Shown here: in pieces, positions 48,240-60,590 of the stretch
Position numbering within the stretch: position 1 is the stretch's first letter
How the letters are laid out: each line of letters begins with the position of its first letter
NCBI GenBank assembly: GCA_028829895.1
Contig: CM054179.1
Coordinates: 50,303,391-50,367,390 of the forward strand
DNA length: 64,000 bases
Reading direction: 5' to 3'
Source: Sinotaia quadrata
Taxonomy: Eukaryota; Mollusca; Gastropoda; Architaenioglossa; Viviparidae
Made by a program: the position numbers and the translations under genes
The notes under the pieces: generated by a model
What the model saw: the letters and a program-made list of their open reading frames with translations, nothing else
Told to the model about the DNA's origin: nothing
Databases searched by the model: none

Positions 48240-50435
48240 ATTGCCCTTCTGTGAGCATAGCCAATCATAATGTATTCATTTAACTATCCAATAGATCAGA
48301 ATAAATAGAAAAACATGAATGAAAAAAAGTAAATGCACACATAAATAAAGGATTAGCTCAGCAGACACTTCTTCATAAAACTTTGTTACTCTGGTCCCGT
48401 ATTTAAAGTGCAAAATTGTCTTTAAAAATAAAAATTCTAAAGATATCGCATCATTTCACCTCAAAATGGATGTTTATTAAATAAGTCATGCAAAAGACAA
48501 AAGTGAAAACATCACATCATTGGAAAATGCCAAAAAAGTAACTTCAGTACTGCACAATGAATGTTGTCCTGCCCTTTAACTATAACACCTGCTGAACTTG
48601 CTTCCAGGCAAGTTTGTATGCATCAATCTAACTCTCTAAGGTGCTACAAATCAGAAATTATCAGCAGATATTGTCAAACTTCACACCAGATGAAAATATA
48701 TATCAACTGATTCCTGTTATTTTGTTTTGTGTTGTAATATATTCTTACTTAAGGTGTTTGTAAGCATTTGCTTATGTAAAAAAAAAAAAAAAAGAACTGA
48801 TCTCTAATGAAATAATTAATCATTGTGAAATTGTTTAAGACCAATATTTTTGCTGTTTCATTGGTAAGCAGATCAAAAATAAAAATTAAAAATAATGTAA
48901 TAATTAATACAACACTTTTCTATTTTAGCAGGTGTGCTTTCTAATTACATTTCACATCACTGTTAATCTTGCAATTCGAACACTCCAAACACTTGACCTG
49001 CCAGACAATGGAATCCAAAGACTACTAAGTCAAAACACCTCACATGTACACTTTACAAGTGAATATCAGTCACACATTGACTTTGAACAGCAGAATAGTC
49101 AATAACGCCATGTGGAAAGATGGAAGTTGAACTAGGCTGACCTAGCAATGATTTCAATGATAAAAATCACCTACAATAAACTCATATATTAATGTCTTTA
49201 AATGGGGCACACAAAAGAATGAATGAAAATAGAAATGTAATAAAATAAAACATATAAAATATTTAAAATATTTAAAACACCTGTTTGATCTTCAAAATGT
49301 TTGTTCAGTCAGTCAAAAATCATACTTTAACAGCTTTTCCTTGCAAATCTCTATTCAATTGTAGCATACAAAATTTTCTTTCATGATGAAAACTGAAATA
49401 ATGTAAATTAATACTTAGCTACTGACAGAAACTGTTGCTAGATTTGAAGATGTAAGTTTCTAGAGCAACTGTACTTGGATATCAAAGAAACAATAAAAAA
49501 ATGAGCATACGTTTTGAAGCATGCTTTTCCATGTAAAAATTAAAAAATCTAATATGCATTTTTGTGCACATTAAACATCAGATCATAGCTAATCTTATGG
49601 GGCAGGGAGATAGAATATAAAAAAGAATGAAGGTAACTCTTTTCTTTTAGATAGCAAAATAAACTATTTCTCTCTAGAATCAATGTCAAGTGAATTTTAA
49701 CTTGTATTTTTCTGATAACAATGGCACACAATCAGTAAAACATAATGACTCCCAATATAAACTATAATGGCTCATGTTGGATAGAATAATATAAGAAATA
49801 AACAGTTTGGGGTTTTTTTATATTCCATTTTTTGCAGCCACTGTATGATTTCTACACTTCAAAATCAGCATATGAACATCACATACATACATAAGTGAAA
49901 GTTGTTTAGTTGGCTTTTTTCTCCTCAACAACAAAAACTGCAGATAGCAATATAAATCAAACCAAATTAGTATTGTTTAACTTCACATCATGAAGTCTTT
50001 AGATTCAATTCACACTATAGATGGCTCAGATAAAATATAACAGATATACAAATATAATAAAAGGCATGAAAGAAATTTTAAAAAATAAAAAAACTGAGCA
50101 AAGAAATAAGATATAGTCTACCTACTGCAGGATTATGGTAAGCTAAGTAAATATAACAGAAGTTAATATTCTTAATAACAGAGACTAAAGTTCTCAGCAG
50201 AGAGCAAGGTTAAATCCAATCATGGAAACACCACAGCAAATTGTGAAAGCCTAAATTAAAATTCTTTTTCTTTTTTTTTTAAATCAATTAAAGCTTTCAG
50301 ATTACTGTTTAATCAAAAGAAAAGATCAAGTGTCAGGATAAAGGGTGTGTGAGAAGTTGAAAAGGATCAGGAAAAAGGAAACACTGAGGGATGGGATAGG
50401 TTGGACCACTGGCCTAGGTTTTACAGTTTTTACAG
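48240..50435. other. Intron, including possible 3'UTR of the GPI isoform
   Basis: In sense this follows the stop of the GPI exon (50,440), so part of it should be the 3'UTR of that isoform. Several minus-strand AATAAA or ATTAAA hexamers occur (for example near 50,308 and 48,474), but I cannot choose between them. No supported coding exon. Confidence 0.4.
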
Positions 50436-50439
50436 GTTT

Positions 50440-50528
50440 TCACCACAGAAGAGCTTGCAAACATGCGAGAGCCACCATCCCAGCTACAGATGCACGGACA
50501 TTACACGCCTCCCCAGTCGAACCACTCA
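50440..50528 (-). CDS. Fas2/NCAM-like: NCAM/Fas2-like gene, alternative terminal exon with GPI-anchor signal
   Basis: In sense, a strong acceptor (long CT tract, then gcttgttgcag) is followed in phase 1 by a 29-residue frame ending in TGA at 50,440-50,442. The peptide starts VSGSTGEACNVRAS and ends with a hydrophobic stretch VAGMVALACLQALLW and no basic tail. This is the layout of a GPI-attachment signal: small residues for the cleavage/attachment site (the S-G-S or A-C-N region), a short spacer, then a C-terminal hydrophobic segment. The phase is the same as that of the TM exon at 34,661, so the upstream stalk exon can splice to either. Fas2, apCAM and NCAM are known to have GPI-linked and transmembrane isoforms made this way. 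G+C is clearly above the flanking intron. The exon is identified by form, not by close homology. Confidence 0.72.
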
Positions 50529-50569
50529 CTGCAACAAGCAAAGAAAAAAAAGGAAGAAGACAGCCGTGA

Positions 50570-51920
50570 GTGAGTGAGATAAGAAAGTGATACAAACAAA
50601 AAGCTCATTACAGTGAAAACTGCTCACACGGACCACATCAAAGATAGTTTTCGTTGTAAAATCATACCTAACCTGTTTACCCTAATTATATTTATTAACT
50701 AGTCTGCAATATAATATATATATATATACAACTACACAAGAAAATCTAACACTAACTTTTTAAATGAAAATTTCACAAAAAAGTATAAGTGAACACTGGG
50801 AATAGGGTGATGGTTAACTACAAAGTTAATGGAAACAAAATGAAAGAGATGTTTGCATGTGATACAAAAAAATTCTGCAAAAAACGTAAAAGTTGAACAA
50901 TAATTTCTTACCAGTTCTTTCACAGAGGCCATAAAGAGTGAGGATTTGAAATAATTAAAGTATCACTAATGTGTATCACTTATATTTACAATTTATTTCA
51001 TCTGAAATTCTCTAATTAAAATCTCAATCAATGCCAAAATCTCAATGTGAGAATAATGTAGTGAAATGAAAAACTCTGGTCGAGCTGAAATCAATGTAAC
51101 AATATAAGAGAGTGTGATAGCAGAGTACCAATATAAGAGAGAATGGATGTGTGTGAGAGAGAGTCTGACAGCAATATAAGAGTCTGACAGCAATGTCACA
51201 TATGTCATTTTTATAGTGAACAGTCTTAGACTAGAGAGAGTCATACTGAAACAAGGATGGTGGTGTTGCATTAGGTAGCAATGCTTTAAACTGACTTTTT
51301 TCTTAAATCCAATAAATATTCTGAGCAAGGTGTGAGATAATATATCTTGCCTATTTCATGTATTTTAAGTGTTCATATTTGCAAGCCTGCTTTGAAGCAG
51401 AATAAAATCAAATAATCTTCTAGAGACATGCACCAAAATTTCCAACTCCTTTAACTTTATAAATTTATGAATTTGTTGTTCTCCTTAAAATATATGTATA
51501 ACACCAACAAAAATCCTTCTCAATTTAGAAAAAAAAATAACTTGGGCTTTCTATTAAATCTCAATTAATATTTAAACTTTGAGCATTTAAAAGTGCAAAC
51601 ACCAAATGAAATACATTAAGAGACTGTCACCATAAAAGAAAACAATCAACTGATGAAATACTAACTTAGGACTACTACCACCCACCATACTTACTTTCTC
51701 CTTAGGCTATTTGTTTTATGTGTCAAGGTCAACATTTCCATAATGCTAAACAATCAGTATCATACTACAATGTCACTGCAACATTTTTTTTTTAATTGAA
51801 AGATCTAAAAAGCTGGATTAATCATGTCATGACTGGAATGCAATCACTAAGGGAATCAAACTGTAAATAGCATACTCGTTTGTGGCTGATAAAAGTGATA
51901 TCAAAAAGAGTGAAGTATTT
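50570..51920. other. Intron sequence, nothing further recognised
   Basis: AT-rich, with a (TA)n run near 50,715 and short duplicated 'aatataagagagt(g/c)tga(t/c)ag' words at 51,100-51,200. No supported exon. Confidence 0.45.
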
Positions 51921-51924
51921 TTGC

Positions 51925-52385
51925 TCTCAAGAGCTCTGTGAAATGTTTTCTGCTGTGTGTTGTGGTGAAATGTGGTTGCAGCAGCTGTGCAGAAATTTGT
52001 TTGATGAGCTGAAGTGAAATACAGCTGCTGTCAAGACTTGTGGTGATGTGATTGTTGCCATGGGTTGTAGAGAAATGAGACTACTACCATGGGTTGCAGA
52101 CAAATGAAGTTGCTATCAAAAGCTGAGGAAAATATGGCTGCTGTCTTGAGTTCTGGTGAATGAGTTTGTTGGATGTAATAACTCTATAAAATGTTGCTGT
52201 CAAGAGTTGTGGTATAATGTGTTTGCTGTCTTGAAATATAAAGAAATATGAATATTGTTAAGCTGAGTGTTGAAATATGGATTCTGTCATGAGTGTGCTA
52301 AACTGTGGTATGTTAAATCGTGGTTGTTGTCAAGAGGTGTGGTGAGACAAATACTGTCATGCAGTTCTGCTATGCATTGAGAAAT
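51925..52385 (+). repeat. Very degenerate repeat, unit about 40-45 bp
   Basis: Recurring words 'gctgtcaagagttgtggtga' and 'aatgtggttg' with variable spacing, probably an old minisatellite. Confidence 0.6.
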
Positions 52386-53193
52386 GATGTTTAGTATAAA
52401 AAAAAATAAATTTGTTATAACTTTTAAGTGTGATGATTAATTTTGAAAAGTAATTTGCAATTGACGTATGAATATTTCATGAGATTTTTAGTTGAATATA
52501 TATATATATATAGATACATATAATAGTATATTTGAATTGTATGTCATTTAAAAAAGAGCGAGTAGAGGAGAAAAGTTGTCTTTTGTATTGAATTTTACAT
52601 CTGTAATTTTTTCCATCTTACAAATAGCTTTTAAAAAAATAAATGAATTTCCCTTTAAGGTCATCATGTTTTATAGGGTAAGCCAGATATGAAGATTATT
52701 AATATCTTTTATTTGCCATCATCAGATCACAAGTAATGTCCTCAATTAAAAAAAAAGGAGGGTGTTCAAATTATAAAAAAAAAACTTTTAACAGTAATAT
52801 TATTATGAAATTTTTATCAGAATTTTTCAATTAATGGTAAGTGCTAGTGAAACACTGCCTCTGTCAAGTTTGCCTCTGGAATGAATATCTCCAGTCTGCT
52901 CAGATATGTCATTAATAATAACTGAATATTTCATTGATAAAACTGTCTTTTCTATCAAAACAATGTTTGGTACTGTCAATTTAAATTTTACTTATAAATC
53001 TTTATCAAACTATTCTGGCTAAAGAGTCCAGCTGGGTGACTTTCTTATGACTGACTGATGTGGGGTAGAGTGAGCAATCTTAAGCTGTATGCAAATCATG
53101 CAAAACAATTTATGATAAACAAAAATTTTGCAAACAAATTGAATAAAAAGCATAGGTAAAATTCATACAAATATAAACATGCACGCACGTGCA

Positions 53194-53194
53194 A

Positions 53195-53227
<33 letters not shown>

Positions 53228-53231
53228 CACT
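53194..53231. repeat. (AC)n microsatellite
   Basis: Interrupted AC run, about 18 units. Confidence 0.97.
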
Positions 53232-54094
53232 TGGTATATATAAAATTTTAAACCAATTTTAGTTGATTTCCCTATGTCTAAGGGGCTCATAATTTAGCTT
53301 AAGTTATGAAGAAAATTGAGAATATCATAATACTAATATAACAAATAACATAACAAGACGAAACAGAAGTATCCATACTTCTAAGTCACACATCTATATA
53401 AATAATATATTTAATATGTCAGTAAAAGTGAAATCAGAATTAAATGTATCTTTGAGATACATTTCAGAAACCTTATAACTGTCCCATAAGAAAAAGACAA
53501 AATCAATAATTCAATAAAGAGATGAATTTATGAAAACAGAAGACTACCTAAATACAATCAAGAGTAAAAATTAAAATCAAGAAACTTCAAAAACTCAACA
53601 ATTCAAATGATAATTCAGTAGACAGAAAAAAGAAAAAGAGAGAGTAAAGAAATCTATTTTTAGAACAATGCATAAGAAGTAAAAAGAACAGATCAAGGAA
53701 AAATAAGAAAATAATTTCTGGGAAAATCCAATAAAGAAAACTAGTCTACATTTGTCATGGAAATAGAAAGAACCATGAAATATATGCACTACATCCAAGA
53801 AATTGAAAACTCCAATAAAATCTGAGTAAAATGAAAATTTACAATGCAACCAGAAATATAATGAATTCACTTCTGTCATAACACTCAAGGGGAAGTTATG
53901 TTTTACTTTAATATATTTAAATGTAACATGGCAGACTGAAAATACTAAATTCTGCTTTTTTGCACCATTTGACAATAAACTGAACATAATGCCAGTTAAT
54001 CTAATGATCTAAATATGTGTCTGTGAGCACAGAAATCCTAATGTGTACACTTCCATCAAAGTCACAAAGAAATCAAACCTAACTGTAAGAGAAA

Positions 54095-54530
54095 CACTCT
54101 TATGTAATGTGTGATATCCAACATGCAATGAAATCAGAACTAACTAAAAGTGAAACACTCTCTCTTGTAACACCTGACAAAATTATAACAAAATCAGTTT
54201 TAACTAGTGAAATACTCTCCTGTAATATATGTCAAAGTTCAAACCCAATTACAAGGAACATGCTCTCTCCTGTAAAACATGACAAAGTAAAAACAAAAGC
54301 AGACCTAGCTAAATGTAACACACTTTTTCCTGTAACATATGAAGTTATAATGAAATCACACCTAACTAAAACTGAAACACTCTTTCCTGTAACATATGAT
54401 GTCAAAGTTACAGTGAAATTAAAGCTAATTAAAGATGAAACACTCTTTTTTTTTTGTAACATCAAAGTTACAATGAAATCAGACCTAGCGAAAGGTGAAA
54501 CATTCTTTTCTGTAACAAAAGGTGCCATCT
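54095..54530 (+). repeat. Degenerate minisatellite, unit about 60 bp, about seven copies
   Basis: Units combine 'gtgaaacactct..cctgtaacata' with 'atgaaatcagacctaact'. Because spacing is close to multiples of three, a 141-codon plus frame and a 98-codon minus frame stay open, both low in complexity and without a domain. Confidence 0.8.
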
Positions 54531-54539
54531 GAATATGCT

Positions 54540-56010
54540 ACTGACTTACTGCAGTTATTTTGTTAAGACTAATATATGTGCTTTTGAGACAGTTTAAAAT
54601 TTCTTCTTTTCCTTCATGCATAATTAAAGTTAACATGCAAAATAGAATTTTCACAAGGAAATAAAGTAACAAAATAAAACATTGCTGCAGGTTTTATAAT
54701 CATGACAAAATTATAACAAAATAAAACTTTAAAAAAATATTTCAAAATACCCTAAATACCCTTAATACCCTCCAAACCAGAAAGTTTTCTAAAAACAAAC
54801 ATACTTTTTGCCAGGTTTTTATATTTTATAATAAATCTAAATGCATTAGAGCTGTTTTGCACAGAATTAAAACATTTTGGAAATTTAAAAAAAATATTCA
54901 TAACAGTATATGATGCCAAACCTCTCTATTAATTATGAAACAAGCTAACTCAGCCAATCAAAACCACTTTCTTTCAAACAACAAGCTAACTCAACCAATC
55001 AAAACCATTTTCTTTCAGACAACAAATATATTCAGATGTGAAATGGCCCAGATTCACTAGACTATTTTGTGACAGTTCCTTCACATTCCCCAACACCCAG
55101 TACATTCCACAGCAGGCACATGCAAAGCTTCAAATTGGGTATCATTAGTAACAACATAATTGCTTTAATTATCAAAAGTATTTATTTTACAAATTAATTA
55201 GTGCACACAAGGCAAAGTAACAAAGGAGTAAATAAAATATATTACTAAAAATTAAATTATAAAATTTTATTTTAAAATATTTTTTAGTAACAAACATGCT
55301 ATTCATATAGATTTGGAATAATTTATATTATAGTTAAACATCATAGTGTCATTTATTGCTATGTAATTTGATTAAATGAGGAAAACTGCTCCTCTAACAC
55401 AAAGGGGAAGTTATTAACGACATGCATAAGTTAGCACTGGCATAAAATGTATTTGAACTATTAAATTTTAAAACCTGAATTAAACAGGGTTTTTTTTGTT
55501 TTTTTTAATCAGGAGAAGAAAATGCAAAAAATAGTCTTGTTAAGTTGCATATCCTAAGAATTGATTGTTTTAAATTTTTATGCTGTGTTGTTTTTAATTT
55601 ATTTTATTGTTTTGATGGTTATAATTCATTAATAAGAACTTCATAAATACAGTGGTAATTGTCAAAAAGCTTACTTAATTTAGGTGACCAATTATTCTGC
55701 TTTATAAATAAGTCTTTTGAAGTGAAAAGTACAAAAATTGTCCCAGCACATGTATCTCTTTATAATATTCAATAAAAAAAATCTCATATTCATTATCAAG
55801 TTATGCTTATAATCAATTAAACTTCTTGCTCTCTTTCTCTTCCCCCTTGCTTGTTCATCTAGCTTTGGTCTCAAGATATATCCACACTCCAAAACACACG
55901 GAGGTCTTCTTTCAATAATAAACATCCCAATAAACTCTTTTTTCTCTGTGGTTTCAAAAATGAAATTATGAAGGAAATGCAATGTACTTTTTTCAAGTCT
56001 TATTCAGTAA
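54540..56010. other. Intron sequence, nothing further recognised
   Basis: Contains a 45-bp duplication ('caagctaactca(g/a)ccaatc') at about 54,942-55,022. A 96-codon minus-strand frame at 55,692-55,982 has no recognisable domain and no good splice context. Confidence 0.45.
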
Positions 56011-56011
56011 A

Positions 56012-56017
<6 letters not shown>

Positions 56018-56044
<27 letters not shown>
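56018..56044. repeat. (CT)n microsatellite
   Basis: About 13 CT units. Confidence 0.97.
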
Positions 56045-56329
56045 ACATACCACATTTATGTTACCTCAATCAAGTAGTAATTACAGAACATACAAAAATT
56101 AATCTCATTAACCATATGTATACCAAAGAAACATTCAAATTAAAGACACATTTGTATCTTCTTTTTATTAAAGAAACATTAAATAAATGAAGGCAACCTT
56201 ATAATTCATAGCCTCCCAAAGCAAGGCACAGAATAATGCATCAAACTGACTCAGCCACCTCTTCAAGCATATTTCTAGTGGACAAGGAGCACAGGTTCAT
56301 TCCAACTTTGATGGTTCTCATACAGAGGT

Positions 56330-56870
56330 CAGTACAAGTTCAATCACTAGAAAGTGGTCAGTACCTGATGAGTCACTAGAAGTCAAACAATGGTCAGTAT
56401 AAAACGAGTCACTAGAAACCATATAGTAGTAAGTACATGTATCACTAGAAATCATACAGTGGGCAGTAAAAAATGAGTCACTAGAAATCATACAGTGGGC
56501 AGCACAAAATGAGTCACTAGAAATCATACAGTGGGCAGTACAAAATGAGTCACTAGAAATCATACAGTGGGCAGTACAAAATGAGCCACTAGAAATCATA
56601 CAGTGGGCAGTACAAAATGAGTCACTAGAAATCATACAGTGGGCAGTACAAAATGAGTCACTAGAAATCATACAGTGAGCAGTACAAAATGAGTCACTAG
56701 AAATCATACAGTGAGCAGTACAAAATGAGTCACTAGAAATCATACAGTGAGCAGTACAAAATGAGTCACTAGAAATCATACAGTGAGCAGTACAAAATGA
56801 GTCACTAGAAATCATACAGTGGGCAGTACAAAATGAGCCACTAGAAATCATACAGAGGTCACTACAAGTC
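56330..56870 (+). repeat. Minisatellite, 36-bp unit, about 14 copies, open on the minus strand
   Basis: Unit 'gagtcactagaaatcataca' plus 'gtgggcagtacaaaat'. As 36 is divisible by 3, the minus strand has a 192-codon open frame of 12-residue repeats (SSDSFCTAHCMI). It starts and ends close to the array edges, has no signal peptide and no conserved flanks, and is called a repeat rather than a gene. Confidence 0.95.
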
Positions 56871-56963
56871 ACTAGAAGCAAAAACTGACAGTTCACAATG
56901 ATGCAGTATTCAAACAGGAAAAGAAACTGTTTATTTCTTTATACTTGCTTACTAATTTGTAAA

Positions 56964-57050
56964 GCCTACTAAAGAAAGATGTAAGAATACCCTATCTCTT
57001 TAATTTAATTAGCCTATTAAAGAAAGATGTAAGAATACCCTATCTCTTTC
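56964..57050 (+). repeat. Direct duplication of about 49 bp next to a CT-rich tract
   Basis: 'aaagaaagatgtaagaatac' plus 'cctatctcttt' occurs twice; a pyrimidine-rich tract follows to about 57,180. Confidence 0.9.
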
Positions 57051-57187
57051 CTCTCTCTCTCTCTTCTCATTCCTCCCTCCCTCTCTCTATCTATACCTTT
57101 CTGCTTATTCTGTTTGCCTGTCTATCTTTGTTTATCTCTATCTATTTATTGTATCTATTAATCATTTTATTTCTTCCTCTCTGTGAC

Positions 57188-57625
57188 ACAACTCCACCCT
57201 AGTTATTGGTTATGATTATTATTATTAATATTCATCCATAACCAATTACAAGTGATAAAAATCTTAATTTATGTTATTAATAATTCCCCAGGAGACACCA
57301 CTCGTTTCTCTCACTTGGCAGATATGCAGGTGATGTAAACATTTTCTCTCTTCCACAACATTAAGACAAACATTAACTGTCACACAATATTTCAGTAGGT
57401 AGAAAACTTCTTACCAAATAATCTATATTTAGTGAGCCCCCATCCAACCACTATCTCTCCAACATATAATTATCAATATGTGTAAGGTCAAATCAGCAAT
57501 CAAATAAACATGTAACAAATATTATGAAAAGATTATTTGACATCAACATTTCCATAAAACCACATTGAAATGATTTTAATGCTTATACAGTTTTATTTCC
57601 TAACACACAATTCAGCAAACAGGTT
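57188..57625 (-). repeat. Family A repeat, 3' part, inverted (copy A7)
   Basis: The reverse complement matches 18,340-18,770 almost throughout: 'taatttttacagtt'-type start, 'aaatattgatgtcaa', the C-run opposite the G-run, 'gaaatattgtgtgac', 'gccaagtgagag', 'gtggtgtct' and 'aattattaataacat'. It lies on the sense strand of the NCAM-like gene. Confidence 0.9.
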
Positions 57626-57913
57626 ATTGCCAATATAAACAGGGTCCTTACAGGCTCACAAACTTGAAATTCCATGACTTTTAATGCCCTTTTCACACAC
57701 TTTCCAGGACATTCAGACATGAAAATATAAAACCAGTTTTCACCAAAAGAAACATTACTCTACACTTTAGTAGCCATTTGGGTTCACAAAATAGTTGATT
57801 GATATATTAAAACAAAGTTGAAAGCAGACTACCAATCTAGTTAATGATAAACTAGTGCAACAGCACAAACAATGAACAGCCAATATATCTATAAGTTAGC
57901 TATTTCGTCAAAA

Positions 57914-58381
57914 TTAGCTTTTAATTCTCATGACTTGTGTGCTTGTGAAGGAATAATGTGAGGTAACAACTTTTAATGTCCACAGAATTTCTGCTTTTAA
58001 TACATCATCCCTTGACACTTATGATAAAATTGAAGAAACAGGTGAATCACGACTTTCGCTGTCTAAAACTAAACCACTGGCACTGTTAACATTGTATACA
58101 CTGATATTAGAATTCATTGATGGAGGACTGGTAGTCAAAATGTTATCAGCAGAACTACAGCCTGGTTTACAAAATTCTGATATTTGACAGTGATTTAGAG
58201 TTAATTCCCTGGCCCTTAGTAGGATACATGGGTGTTTTGCTCCTTTCATGTGCTTTTTAAATGCAGCTTCACCCATGTTTGACTCATCCAACAATTTCAG
58301 ACACATTATGCAAGTAGCCATGGTTCAGAGAGTTGGATGTTCTGATATCCAGTCTTTGTAGTCATCTACTGACAGCCACAT
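57914..58381 (-). pseudogene. Decayed transposon-type ORF with one BED/U1-like C2H2 zinc finger
   Basis: One minus-strand frame runs from 58,381 to 57,914 with stops only at about 58,325, 58,019 and 57,914. The first part reads MWLSVDDYKDWISEHP, then a finger with C-x2-C (CIMC) and H-x5-H (HMKGAKH) separated by LLDESNMGEAAFKK. After a Ser-rich linker and the second stop, DDVLKAEILWTLKVVTSHYS follows. This order (short W-rich start, SNMGE..L..HMKG.KH finger, linker, then KAEILW.LK) is familiar from multicopy uncharacterised ORFs of invertebrates and fish that I take to be transposon-derived. The in-frame stops and missing rest of the ORF make it a fossil. Family naming is from memory and uncertain; the finger and the stops are seen directly. 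Confidence 0.6.
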
Positions 58382-58495
58382 TTTTACCTAAGTGACACTT
58401 TCCAGGCTTTTTGGAGAAAATAAAATCACTCAAAAACTCAGTCACAGAGCATGCAAGAATGGTGGCACAAAGTAAGAATGAAGTTGATTTGTTTA

Positions 58496-59265
58496 GTATC
58501 TCAGGTAATAAAACTGAGATATCTACATGTTTTAAAGTATCTCAGGTAATAAAACTGAGATATCTACATGTTTTAAAGTATCTCAGGTAATAAAACTGAG
58601 ATATCTACATGTTTTAAAGTATCTCAGGTAATAAAACTGAGATATCTACATGTTTTAAAGTATCTCAGGTAATAAAACTGAGATATCTACATGTTTTAAA
58701 GTATCTCAGGTAATAAAACTGAGATATCTACATGTTTTAAAGTATCTCAGGTAATAAAACTGAGATATCTACATGTTTTAAAGTATCTCAGGTAATAAAA
58801 CTGAGATATCTACACGTTTTAAAGTATCTCAGGTAATAAAACTGAGATATCTATCTACACATGTTTTAAAGTATCTCAAGTAATAAAACTGAGATATCTA
58901 TACATATGCTTTAAAGTATCTTAGGTAATAAAATTGAGATATCTATCTACACATATGTTTTAAAGTATCTCAGGTAATAAAACTGAGATATCTACATATG
59001 TTTTAAAGTATCTCAGGTAATAAAACTGAGATATCTTCACATATGTTTTAAAGTATCTCAGGTAATAAAACTGAGATATCTACATGTTTTAAAGTATCTC
59101 AGGTAATAAAACTGAGATATCTACACGTTTTAAAGTATCTCAGGTATAAAACTGAGATATCTACAAATATGTGTAAAAGTATCTCAGTTAATAAAACTGA
59201 GATATCTATACATATATTTTAAAGTATCTTAGGTAATAAAACTGTAGATATCTACATATATTTTT
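58496..59265 (+). repeat. Minisatellite, unit about 40 bp, about 19 copies, each a perfect hairpin
   Basis: Unit 'agtatctcaggtaataaaac' plus 'tgagatatctacatgtttta'. TATCTCAG and CTGAGATA form an exact 8-bp stem around the 9-nt loop GTAATAAAA, and almost every copy keeps both arms. The first seven units are virtually identical; later ones carry small insertions between the hairpins. Decayed units continue to about 59,410. Confidence 0.97.
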
Positions 59266-59589
59266 TACTTAACAGTATCTTAGATATCTACATACATTGT
59301 ATATTACTAATATCAGTATCTTATAATATGAGTTATATATTAAAGCTTGTAGATATCTAAATATATTTTTTAATGTAGTATATTAGGTAATAAAACTGTA
59401 GATATATGCACATATTTAAATAACAGTATCTGAATGTAAAACAATTATGCTTGATCCAGATAAATATTAGACACACAACTGTGCTTGACCCAGGTGAAAA
59501 TTGTACACACAATTTGTATAACTTAGACCACGACTGTCCATACAACTTTGCATAGCTTAAGAAGACAAATGTATGCAAACCTCAAATAA

Positions 59590-59760
59590 CAAAGCCATTA
59601 ATGTACATACAAACAAGTATAAAACTTAGACCATTAATGTACATGCAAACTAGTATACAAAATTAGACCATTAATGTACACACAAACTAGTATAAAACTT
59701 AAACCATTAATGTACACACAAATTAGTATAAAACTTAGATCCTGAATGTGCACACAACCT
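59590..59760 (+). repeat. Minisatellite, unit about 37 bp, about five copies
   Basis: Unit 'ttagaccattaatgtacata' plus 'caaactagtataaaac'. Looser relatives of this unit extend on both sides. Confidence 0.9.
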
Positions 59761-59769
59761 TGTACAACT

Positions 59770-60585
59770 TAGATCTTGAATACACATCAACACCCTGTAA
59801 AATCTTAAGTCTATGGATGTAATAATAAAACAAATGAAGATTTAATGAAGCACTTAATCTTACAAAAGCTCTAAGTGCTTTGCAGAAGTTGCAAATAAAA
59901 CGCAAACCATCTTGATACAAACTACTTAAACACATTAGTAAACTAAAGATAAGACAACAAACCAAATGGATCTACATGCAAAATACAAGGGATTTTATAG
60001 CATCAGCAGTGAGAGAACTGAGAGTACTGGTGTACATAAGGATTTGGTTGCATCAATACATAGTGAGAAAACAGAGAGAGTGCCAGTGTATATACAAAGG
60101 ATTTGGTTGTATCAACAGTGAGAAACTTGCAAATAATGCTGATTCATCTTGGCTTTAGATAAACTGCTTTTATATGTATTGAAGAAGTATTGTAGGGAGA
60201 GTGAGCTGTCGAACTGTCATAATGTATACCCAAAATTCTAAGTGACTGAATGATTTAAAGAGTCACCAGTGGCTTTAGCACAAATAAGGATTTAAATAGC
60301 CTTGTACTTAAGAATGACTTCTATTTTATCCTCATGCATATATACTAATTAATCATCAAGACTTAGTATCAGAAACACTTTCTCTACACTTGGATAGTAG
60401 AGACAATTTCCTTGGGTAAAGTGATCTGTATAGATGTCTCAACAGGATACAAATGATGAGACACAGAACAGTGATTTATGACAATAGATATAGTTTAAAT
60501 TTAAATAATCAAATGACAACCAAAAAAAATGGTCCAAGAAGAGAGGCCTCTGCACTATCAAAACAAAGAGTGCCTAAGCAAAAAT
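59770..60585. other. Intron sequence, nothing further recognised
   Basis: A loose duplication of 'aaggatttggttg(c/t)atcaa' lies at 60,038-60,115. No supported exon. Confidence 0.45.
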
Positions 60586-60590
60586 GTTTA

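Noticed and set aside
50345..50569. 74-codon plus-strand frame across the GPI exon
   Set aside because: It is antisense to the GPI exon, which has the better splice context and a meaningful peptide.
54107..54532. 141-codon plus frame and 98-codon minus frame
   Set aside because: They arise from a degenerate repeat of about 60 bp; low complexity, no domain, no start context.
58496..59265. CRISPR-like regular palindromic repeats
   Set aside because: There are no unique spacers: the whole 40-bp unit repeats, and the context is an animal intron.
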